From Posidonia oceanica (lineage: Eukaryota; Streptophyta; Magnoliopsida; Alismatales; Posidoniaceae), in the NCBI GenBank assembly GCA_037176725.1, contig JAZBRS010000044.1, positions 9,548,001 through 9,612,000 on the forward strand: a stretch of 64,000 bases of DNA. Reading direction: 5' to 3'. The notes under the pieces were generated by a model. The model ran no database searches. It had not been told where the DNA came from and saw only the letters and a list, made by a program, of their open reading frames with translations. The first letter of the stretch is position 1. Every line of letters starts with the position of its first letter. Shown one piece after another: positions 45,201-53,960 of the stretch. The position numbers and the translations under genes were made by a program.

Positions 45201-48200
45201 GTTTCCGCTCGCCGGTCCGGTCATCTTCTCCGGCAACGTCCTCCGGTCTTCACGGCGCTCCAGCCAGCGGAACGCCATCCCGGTGATCCCCGGAGCTCCG
45301 CACGGACGTCAGGAGTCTCCTCCGGTCTTCAGAGCGCAGCTTCGCTGCATCGAACGGCCGGACCGAGCCTCAGACCTTCTGTAGAGCTTCGGCGAACGCT
45401 CCGGCACGTTCCAGACAGCGTCGTCCTCCACCGATTGCCGCCCTGCCTCCGCCAACTCCGGGAGCACCTCCTCCGCCCGACCGCGCGTCCTCAGCCCCCC
45501 TGTGCCGACGGTCACGAGCTCCGGCGGCCAGCTGCTACAGCGCTCGTCACCGTCGGCCGACACTGTGTCTTTATTTTTGCATTTATATGGTTTTTAAGAG
45601 AATATTGCATGTCTGTCCTAAGTTTCCTTATTTTTGCGTTTCAATCCTTATTTCATTTAATCTGCTATGTTTTTGATTTAAAATCATGCTAAATTGCTCT
45701 AAATGTTTCTGCTTTTCTGTATTTGCACTCCAGTCCGTTTACTGTGCTGTTCAGTTATAAATATTTGTGTTTTAGCCCCTGTATTTTCCATTATTGCATT
45801 CTGGTCCTACAGTAGATCATTTAATTTAAATGCATCAAGTTTACCATATCATATTGCATTCTGTGTCCCTATTATTTTCCATTTTTGCATCTTAGTCCAC
45901 TGCACTGTAGTAACTTAGGTTCTGATTTTAATATTTGGTTGATGCATTGCATATTTTACCTCCTGCTTTCTCATTTTTGCATGTAGGTCCTGCAGTAGAC
46001 CATTTAACTTAAATGCATTAATTTTACCATGTAGTATTGCATCCTGGACCCCTATATTTTACTGTTTTTGCATCTTAGTCCATGCATTATAGTAACTTAG
46101 GGTTTATTTCCTTATTTTGCATACTGCATTGCACATTTGCCCCTCTGTTTTTTCATATTTGCAGTTAGGTCCATTTTAAATGGACAGTAACTGTGCTGCA
46201 TGCATTTTAACTTACTGCATTGCATTTTGACCCTGTATTTTCCAGAAATTGCACTGTGGTCCTGTCATTTAATTTTCAGAGCATATTTTCCATACCAAAT
46301 TGCATTTTTAGCCCCTGCATGATTTCAAAATCACACTTAGGTCCCTGCATGCTTTAAAAATCATGTGAAAAGACCATTTTGCCCCTAGGTTGCATTTTAG
46401 CCCCTATGCCTACCAAATTTCATACAGACCTTCCACTAGTACCCCCAGACTCCCCAGGACCTTGTTTTCTGGAAAATTTGCATTTTAGACCCTAGATTTT
46501 TTCAAAATTGCACTCTGACCCCTTTTGGTTTCAAAATCTCTTTCAAAGCATACCTTCTTTTCAAAACACCTTTCTGAGCCTAGTTTTTTGCCAAATAGAC
46601 CCTTGTCTTCCCCTTGTTTTCAAAATCCTCCCTGGAACCTTGTTTTTTTGGGAAATCTGCATTTTTAGCCCCTCTTCTTTTTCAAAATACTTTCTGAAAT
46701 CCTAGTTTTTTCCCAGCTTCTTTTCTTTACTTTTTCTTGCTTTTGCATGCATTCTGCATCCATTTAGTCTTGCATTTTAGCATCTTCTTGCACACACTTA
46801 GCACTTCTAGCTCCCTTTCACTTGGGAGGACCTTTTTGCACATCCCTAGGACCTCCTGAACACCTAGATCTGTTCTTCTCCTCTGTTCTGGCCCTTCTGC
46901 CTTGGAGCTGCGATATCTTCCAATCCGGCCGTTGGATCTTCTCAAGTGAGCTGCCCAAGCGACCGCAGCGAAGCGCTCTTCAGCATAGACCAGACGGATT
47001 TCAGATCAGGCTCCTGGATTTCCTGGTACGTCCTCCTGAACCCCTGCATTGCATTCATTTGCATGGCATTTGCACAGTTTTCCTTGTTTTCGCTTTCTGT
47101 CTCTTTGAGCATGTAGAATAGGACTTCCCCTTTCTGCTTGTCTATTCAAATCCTCGTTTCGCGTTTCCCTGTGTGTTTCGTGTTGCGTTCTCCCTGGATT
47201 TGCCACTTTATGTGACTTTCTTCCCCTTTTTCCACGATCCGATCGCATCGCGAGCTTTTGGCAGCATGCGAGACACACCGTGGAACGGTTTAGTGGGAAA
47301 CAGTCGCAAAGAGGTGGTAATCCCTCCATTTGCCCCTTCTCCCCTCAGTAGGTCTTCACACCTACTCTGAGCGGTCCTAAACAGCGTTTGTTCTTATACC
47401 CACGTTGTCTTGCCTCCCCTTCGACCCCTTTTAATCTCTTTCTGCATCCTCGCATTTGCATGGCTTTTTCGAGGTTTTTGCTTCGCTGTTTTGGCACCGT
47501 TTCGCGTGCCCGCCCTCGTTTTCGCTCCGTTTTGCGTGCCCATCTGTTTTCTTGTCTCGTTTTGCGCACTGTCTTGCCTTCTCGTTCGTTTTGCGTGCCG
47601 GTTTTATTCCTTCCCCCCGTTTTGCATACCATTCTGTTTTTCTCGTCCTGTTTTACGTACCTTCTTGCTCTCTTGTCTCGTTTTGCGCGCTGCCTTGTTT
47701 TCCGCTCGTTTTGCGTGACGATTTCGCTCTTTTGCATCGTTTTACGTGCGTTGTTCGCTTCCCGCCTCGTTTTGCGTGTTTCGCGCCGTTTTCTCTTGCA
47801 TGTCGATCCCATTGCATGGTTTTCACGCCGTTTTATTTTCTCGCTTGCATTTGCATATAGGGCTGTGATGCTTACTGCCTGGAGTTCTCACGAGCTAGGT
47901 TACGCCTGGTTCGGAACACAGACAGCGCAGCTGAGCACTTAGAGAGCACGTTTACTTCCTTGCATCGTTTCTTCCCACTTAGAGCACTCCTTGAGCATTC
48001 ATTTAGGCATTCATAGGCACATAGGCATTCAATCCTGCATCTTTCTGCGTATGCGAGCGTAAGCCTAGAAAGACCGATTTTCGGGCGTGTCGGGGGTGCC
48101 TAATACCTTCCCCACACGTAACAGGAGTCCTTACCCTGTCTTTTGGCCCGCAATGACCGTACCGCCCTTATCCTAGGCTAGAGTCATCTCATTTGCATTT

Positions 48201-48436
48201 GTTTGCATTTGTTTCCCTTTGCATTGCTTTGCTTTGCATTTATTGCTCGGTTTTGCGCGTTAATTCACGCATTACCCCGGTTTTCCTCGTCTTCCGTTAA
48301 TAGACGTGGTGGCGACTCTGATTTGTCTTATCTTTTCCTTTTTCTCCTCGATTTTGAGTGTTTTTCGAGTTGAGCCTCTTCCTCGGATCTCAATCGCCGC
48401 TAAATAGCGAGCCTGGTTCCGATCGGGATCGCTACA
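42214..48436 (+). repeat. 3' LTR of element D (6223 bp)
   Basis: Nearly identical to 20112-26332. Seen by eye: two 1-bp insertions (an A in CTCTAGCTTCC near 45157 and a C in TACCCCGG near 48277) and about 14 substitutions, most C/T or G/A. It ends GCTACA and is followed by GACAC (TSD). The micro-array (47485-47790), the internal PBS-like word (48310-48320) and the U5 block are all present. Confidence 0.95.
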
Positions 48437-48441
48437 GACAC
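48437..48441. repeat. Target-site duplication of element D, right copy (GACAC)
   Basis: Identical to 20107-20111. The LTR S sequence resumes right after it. Confidence 0.95.
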
Positions 48442-49795
48442 GAAATGGGGATTTTGGGTTGACCTCTGACCGTGCTGGCTCTCTCCGGCTAGGTTGCTCT
48501 CTGGGCTGCTGCGAAGTGGTTTCTGGGATCGTGGGGAGGTGAGGAAGAGGATGGTGGGCAGTGCTGCCGCTGTGGGTGGCTCGGGTGCTTAGGAGAAGAA
48601 GGGGAGGTTACTATGCGAAGGAGAAGGGGAATTCTACTGGCAGGAAGCTCTGTGCGTGCTGTGAGTGCCAATTGCCGACCTCTATGCATTGGAGAAGCTC
48701 GGTTTTGGTTTGGGGGAGCAATTGAGTGGCCATGGTGTCTGCAGGGCTGAAGGTGGCTGGTAGGTCGGTTGCAGTCTCTACGGAGGTCGGCTGTGAGACA
48801 GCACGCTCGGACGGTGGCGTGGTGGCAGGGGTGGAGTGTGGTTGTGCAGCCGGGCTGAGTGTGCTTGTGAGTGTAGAGGGGTGGCGTGCATTTGAAAAAG
48901 GAGGGAAAGAGGAAGGGGGGAGGAAGGTGCTGGCAGTGGGAGAGGAGAGGAAGAAGAAGAAAGGTGGAGTGGGCCGGAGAGAAAAAACAGAGAAAAAAAG
49001 GAAGAGAAGAGGGGAAAGTGGGCTGGGCTCGCGAGAGGAAAGGATTAAAAAAAGAAAAGAGAGTGCTGGGCTGGGCTAGAGTTGGGGAAAAAAGGTAAAA
49101 GGGAAAAAATAAAGAAGGATTGAAAGAAAGAAAGAAAGAAAGAAGGAGGAGAAAAGAAGGAAAAGAAGGAAAGAAAGGAAAGGGGGAAGAGTTGGGCTGG
49201 ACCTAATGGGCCCATGGAGGAAAAGAGGAAAAGGAGGAAAAAGGGGAAAGAAGAAAAAGGAGAGGAGAAGAAGAGAGAGAGATAAAAAGAATGAAGAAAG
49301 GAGGGGAAGAAAAAGAAAAAGGAAATTAAAGATCAAATAAGATGGAATAAAATAAAATAAAATAAAAAATAGAATAAAAAGAAGAAAGGAGAAGAAGTGA
49401 GGAGGAGCCAGAGTGGGCTGGGCCCATTAGGCCCATGGAGAACAAGAAAAGAAGAAAGAAAGAGAGGAAAAGAATGAGAAAGAGAGAGAGGAAAAAGAGG
49501 AGAGAGAAAAGGATAATCAGAAAAGAAAGAAGGAGAAGGGCTTGGGCTTGTGCATGCATGGGGGTGTCCTGTGCTAACCTTGGGTTTAAATGCTGACCTA
49601 GGGTTTAGGAGATGCTACCTTAGAGTTTCTTTAGGGTTTTAGGAGAGATATACCTAGAGTTTCTCTAGGGTTTTGGGTGATGCTAACCTAGGGTTCTTCT
49701 AGCGTTTTAGGTTTAGGGAAAAGAGGGCTACCTGGGTTTGGTTTTAGGGTTGAGAGAGAACCACCAAATGAGCATGTCAAATTGGGGTGTCTATA
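48442..49795 (-). repeat. Solo LTR S, right piece
   Basis: On the minus strand this is the first 1.35 kb of the LTR: TATAGACACCCCAATTTGAC, repeated ACCCTAAA-type words, then a long CT-rich tract (49520-48890, seen as purine-rich on the plus strand with GAAAGAAAGAAA runs), then a GC-rich part down to D. The ORFs here (48726-49559) are low-complexity products of the purine tract. Confidence 0.8.
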
Positions 49796-49800
49796 ATATA
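49796..49800. repeat. Target-site duplication of solo LTR S, right copy (ATATA)
   Basis: Matches 15863-15867. The surrounding sequence is AT-rich, so chance matching cannot be dismissed on this alone. Confidence 0.6.
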
Positions 49801-50456
49801 TAGTATATATTAAAACGAAATAATTAATTCAAAGATATTATTAAGCCAAATAAAGATCATCATCCTTTTCTCTAGGACTTTTCCTAATTAGTTGACATGA
49901 TATGAAATATCATATATCATATATCTATGTGCGTAGAAAAATCGTAGAGATATAAATAATTATGGGATAAATGTTATGATAGTTTATAATAATCCCATAT
50001 ATTATATTAATGCCCAGAATGACAAAATATGATGAGAGAGAGTGGCAGAATGCTCGTCTCCTGTTGAGGTGGCAACTATCTGTGTCGCCCCTCAAAGAGA
50101 CAACGAGCAGGCCTTTTTGCGTTTTTAACCCTGTCTTTTATATTAATTCAACATGTTGAAAGCCCAGAAAAACTTTAGAAATTCTATGAAATTGTAAAAA
50201 TATCTTCTTTAACTCAAATCTGCCACTGATCTGAGTACGAACAAAGGGTATTCGAGGTGCTTGGACCTGCCACGAGTCTGAGTGCGTTAGCTATGCCACA
50301 GCTAACAACCTTGAGTCAAGTAAAATCAAGCGATGCTTTAAACAAATCACGGAAAATCTGGAAAATGTGTTATTAGGCCTTAGTTGTGTGATCTGGGTGC
50401 CTCAGAAGTTCTTGTCCTCTATGAACTCTCAGAAATGTGAAAATGGGATATCTATA
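49801..50456 (-). repeat. 3' LTR of element C, proximal part
   Basis: On the minus strand it starts TATAGATATCCC at 50456 and follows B's LTR start (CATTTTC-CATTT-TGAGAGTTCATAGAG, then the ACTCAGACTCGTGGCAGGTC region) with many substitutions. It then passes into AT-rich sequence interrupted by S. Confidence 0.85.
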
Positions 50457-51014
50457 GATGCTCCTTTTTGGAGCTGATCTTGGAACAAGATCGGGTCCAA
50501 GGTAAGAACAATGTCTCATTGAGCATTTCCTAAAAAGGAGAGCTCCGTCTCAAACAATCCGCCACTAGGGATGAAAAAAGATAATAAAAAGGAAGAATGG
50601 GTGAACTGACTCGGTGTTGGGAGATTGCCGAACGGCCGAGTGGTTCGATTAATTGCCATCATATTGAAGACTCAGGCATGGAGGGGTCAAGTCGGTGTTT
50701 TGTGTCGCAACCGATGTCGAGACCCGCCAACCATGTAGAGATATACTTCAACGGGGCAGAAGCTAAGGAAGAGATTGTGGGGCGTGACCCTTACACGATC
50801 GAAAGGAGTTTGGCATCTTGTTTGAGACTTCACTCGCATTGGAATTGATTAAAGGATAGGTAGGGACTAGGTTGGCACCAGGAGAATCACATGTTCTAAG
50901 GGTTTCTAACACTCTTGAAGGTCATTTGGCTCCATCCATGCTCCACTTCCAATGATATGAGAAAATGCATGATACATGATTCAAGCAAATAATGATAATG
51001 CAAGGTCAACATAC
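50457..51014 (-). other. 3' UTR of element C next to its PPT
   Basis: On the minus strand this ends in AAAAAGGAGCATC (PPT, 50457-50469) just before the 3' LTR. It is homologous, reversed, to B's 58330-58876 (for example the CCGACTTGACCCCTCCATGC and CGCAATCAATTCC-type words). No gene is visible; an ORF of 83 codons on the plus strand is antisense to the element and not supported. Confidence 0.75.
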
Positions 51015-51019
51015 GATGC
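51015..51019. repeat. Target-site duplication of element B, left copy (GATGC)
   Basis: GATGC directly before TGTAGATATCCC. The identical GATGC is at 60455-60459, after the 3' LTR. Confidence 0.93.
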
Positions 51020-51371
51020 TGTAGATATCCCAGTTTCGCATTTGCCAGAGTTCATAGAGGACAGAGACTTCTGAGGCACCAAAGATCACATGTCTAAGGC
51101 TTAACCATACATTTTCTAGATCTTCCTTGATTTCTTCAAGCATCACTTGATCCTACCTTGACTCAGGTTGTTAGCTGTGGCAGAGCCAACTCACTCAGAC
51201 TCGTGGCAAGTCCGAATACCTTGAATATTCTTTATTTCTACTCAGATTCGTGGCAGATTTGAGTTAATAGAGATGCCTTCTTGATTTCATAAACTATCTG
51301 CAGTTTCCCGACCTTCTATCTTGTGTCTCTGGCCAAAACTTGGAAAATAGGGCTGAAAATGAACTGAGCTT

Positions 51372-51866
51372 ATTAGTTGCCAGTTGAGAAGGCAACCAAC
51401 ATAGGCGCCACTTAAGGAGGCGACTAATACAGATGTCCTTCCAACAGGCAAGCTACATAGTAGCCAACTGAGAAGGTGACCCGTATAGGCACCCCATCAT
51501 CAGGCGACTATGGTAGATGTCATCAAAAGGGGCGACTAACAAGTCATAACCGCTCTGGCAGTTGCTTTTCCATGGTCAATTCCCACTAACCCCTCAACCT
51601 TTAGGCACCACCCCACCAGGCGACTAGACGGTTGTGGAACTGCCTCGATCTTTCCCACGATCCTTGACCATTAGGCGCCACTACATGCGGCGACTAACAA
51701 TCGTGGTCTCCTTCGAACCTCCTTTCCACGGTTATTTCACACGATCACCTCAACTGTTAGGCGCCACCTCAATCGGCGACTAACTATCGTTGCCACGTTC
51801 CCGAGTCTTCCCACACTTTGACCAAGCAGTTGCTAGGTTTAGGCGCCACTCCAACCGGTAACTAAC
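51372..51866 (+). repeat. Hairpin modules in the B 5' LTR
   Basis: Clear units: GTTGCC-AGTTGAGAA-GGCAAC (about 51376-51396); TAGGCGCC-ACTTAAGGA-GGCGACTA (51402-51426); TTAGGCGCC-ACTACATGC-GGCGACTAA (51671-51697); and GTTAGGCGCC-ACCTCAATC-GGCGACTAAC (51756-51784). Weaker ones lie near 51500, 51601 and 51838. The loop is 9 nt in all of these. Copies in the 3' LTR are at 59229-59725. Confidence 0.75.
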
Positions 51867-51927
51867 AATAACTGCCATTTTTCTAGAATTTTTTGAACTC
51901 CAACCATCCCCACACCCCTTAGAGTCT

Positions 51928-51941
51928 ATAAATAGACCCCG
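51928..51941 (+). promoter_or_regulatory. TATA box of the B 5' LTR
   Basis: CTATAAATAGACCC fits the plant TATA consensus (TATAAATA). It lies about 660 bp before the LTR end, after the hairpin modules, so the hairpins fall in U3. The 3' LTR copy is at about 59784-59797. Confidence 0.7.
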
Positions 51942-52520
51942 TGGGTCAGTGTTTGAACCCCCGGTCATTCTTGGAGAGAGGCCCCCTCAGTCAAATCAGA
52001 AAGAAATATTCTGTAGGTTTCAGGGTTTTGAGCTTCCACCTTCAAATAGCTAGAGTTTCCAAGCCAGAAACCCTAGTCTCCACCCTCAATTCAGAGAAAC
52101 CCAAGATCCCAGAGATCACTACAACCCAACTACGATCCTAGAGATCCTGAGCTAAGCCAGAGCTCCGACCGTGCCTCCACTTCTACTCCACTGCATACAG
52201 CACGAGGGTGAAGGGAGTATCTTCCAATCTTTTTATTTCATATTGCATTCCTTAAAATAGGACCCATAGCATATGCATGCGGGGAACAACCCCCGGTTAG
52301 TGTTAGATCTATTTGTTTCTAGTATTCTCTATTCTTCTTTGTCAACATTTACTACACTTAAACTAATCTACATCTTTTATTCTCATTTGTTTTGAAGGAA
52401 AGGAAATTGCTTACATAACATGAAGGAGCCACTGGACGACATCCTGCCGTCGATCCAATGATTCGAGTACTCATGGCTTCATCATCTCCCCCCAAGGTGT
52501 CTTGTCTACCCAAAGGCGAG

Positions 52521-52530
52521 TGGCGATCAC
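52521..52530 (+). promoter_or_regulatory. PBS-like 10-mer inside U5 of element B
   Basis: TGGCGATCAC (with preceding AG, a 12-base match) equals the start of B's PBS 81 bp downstream. It is conserved in the 3' LTR (60379-60388) and in element C (AGTGGCGATTAC, minus, about 14801-14812). Confidence 0.7.
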
Positions 52531-52601
52531 AAAAGTTGATGACGTACGTGGAGGCACAGGCATCTTCTTAAACACCCCTCCCAAATCCACATCCACAGAA
52601 G

Positions 52602-52620
52602 TGGCGATCACGGTGGGACT
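52602..52620 (+). promoter_or_regulatory. Primer-binding site of element B
   Basis: TGGCGATCACGGTGGGACT, four bases after the LTR end. It most resembles the tRNA-Lys type (TGGCGCCCACCGTGGGG), with mismatches at positions 6, 7, 11 and 17. The tRNA assignment is tentative. Confidence 0.65.
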
Positions 52621-53960
52621 CGACTTTAGCCAATCCTCTGTGCTATGTGAGCTTTTTTCCTTCCTTCCTTCATTTACATTTTAGATCTAGTTGTTTTTCT
52701 TTATTTTCGGTTTAGGAGGCCGTGCGCCTAGGTTTTCACAAATCCTAAACCCTTTAGTTCTTTTTCCTACTAGAAAAAGAAAACAGAAATCCACTTAGCC
52801 GCCCAGTAAACAGGCACCTGATTAAGTCGCAGTTCTTTTCGGTGACTATAACAGGTGCACGTTCGACAGGCGACTAGACCTGGATTTTGTTTACTACAGA
52901 TCATTTATTTTCAGTAACTTGCGTCGTTTTTTCTAAATCTACAGTAGCTTAAAAAAAAAAGAAAAACCTGATTAAAAATCCTATTCACTGTCTTTTAGTT
53001 TTTTTTCGGTTTCTAGGATTGTAAGTGTCCACCCTTAAGGTGGAAACTATTTTATTGATATCAAAGTTAAAGTTCCTTGAGATCTCTTTCTCTAACTAAA
53101 ACAACCAAGTAGAGCAAACCCGGGCCAGTGCAAGTCGCTCTCCCATACTCTACTTGATCGGGATAGTTAGATTAAGAACTCAAGGTGTCCTAGGGTTTTA
53201 TTTTGACTCTTCCTCTTCCCTGAGTCAAAATAATCCTTAGTAGATACTTGACACTTTGATATTCTTTGTTTATTTATTGTTTTGTGGTTTGGATAGGGCC
53301 GATCTTAAGGACAGAATCCTAGGTGGTGGGTCCCTCTTTAGAGAGACAAGCCCGCCATCTAGGCCCTCTTGGTGGACCCTAAAGAAGGTCAAAGGGTGGT
53401 ACCTATAAGCCAACAAATCCCATTCAGTATAAACACATAGGTTTAACTAATTAATTAACTAACTAACCACCTAAATAGTAAAAACAGCGATCTGTCTGCA
53501 ACTTGTATCCCTTTTTCCTGTGTGTTGCGCGGTCTGTCCAAGATAGACTCGGTTTGCTGACTGAACAAGAGGCATAGCCGCCTGTTCAGAAGGCGCGTCG
53601 TTCAGCCGCCTGGACAATCGACAACTTGTTTGGCCGGCTGTCACACAGGCGACTGTAGGGAAACGCTCCATTCAGTGTACCTTGTTTGTAGGGATTTGTT
53701 TATCTCCATTAACAGGTTGCAGAAACATCAGAGCAGCAGCTACTTATTGATATTTTCACTTCCATTTAATCAAGTCTGTATTAAGTAGTGTTAATCCAGT
53801 CTGTAATCTCCTTCTTGAATCCTCTGTAATAGTTTGAAAAAAAAAGAGAAAAGCAAAAGCAAGAAAAAAAAAAGAGAAAAGAAAAGCAAAGAAAAGAAAA
53901 GAAAAGAAAAAACACAATCTTGCATTGGAGCTTTATCGACCAAATCACGAGCACATCAAC
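52621..53960 (+). other. Leader of element B
   Basis: 1.3 kb untranslated. Hairpin-like GCCGCC/GGCGACT words recur at 52796-52895 and 53570-53660, similar to those in the LTR. A purine-rich run of AAAAGAAAAGAAAAG type lies at 53838-53912, just before the gag ATG. Confidence 0.6.

Larger units (their letters stand above)
20112..48436 (+). mobile_element. Element D: complete 28.3 kb Ogre-like (Ty3/gypsy Tat) LTR retrotransposon
   Basis: All structural parts are present: TSD GACAC on both sides; LTRs of 6221 and 6223 bp starting TGTTGACACC and ending GCTACA; a tRNA-Arg PBS; one gag-pro-pol frame; an accessory ORF; tandem-repeat 3' UTR; and PPT. The pol order (protease, RT, RNase H, second archaeal-type RNase H, integrase, no chromodomain) is that of the Tat lineage. 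Its size is at the upper end for LTR elements, as known for Ogre. The LTRs differ by about 14 substitutions and two 1-bp indels by eye (about 0.2%), so insertion is recent. One TGA in pol prevents a full-length polyprotein from this copy. Confidence 0.95.
15868..49795 (-). mobile_element. Solo LTR S (Ogre-like, minus strand), interrupted by element D
   Basis: The LTR end is on the left (TGTAGTAATCCCG at 15868, like LTR A at 1272 onward). The LTR start is on the right (minus TATAGACACCCC at 49795, decayed from TGTAGACACCCC). No internal sequence, PBS or PPT is attached to either side, and both ends abut ATATA. It is therefore a solo LTR of about 5.6 kb once D is removed. Pieces are 15868-20111 and 48442-49795. 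LTR-LTR recombination is the usual origin of such remnants. Confidence 0.8.
51020..52597 (+). repeat. 5' LTR of element B
   Basis: It starts TGTAGATATCCC and ends ATCCACA. It contains a series of hairpin modules of the form TTAGGCGCC-9 nt-GGCGACTAA (51372-51866). A CTATAAATAGACCC TATA box at about 51928-51941 comes next, a plausible promoter with transcription start about 30 bp further on. A PBS-like TGGCGATCAC lies in U5 at 52521-52530. Confidence 0.93.

Noticed and set aside
50597..50848. 83-codon plus-strand ORF in the C 3' UTR
   Set aside because: Antisense to the element; the homologous stretch of B does not keep it as a sense gene and has different short ORFs on both strands.
53471..53671. 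Possible host gene fragment in the B leader
   Set aside because: Lies wholly inside element B between PBS and gag; short, no recognisable protein, and it overlaps hairpin-like GCCGCC/GGCGACT words.
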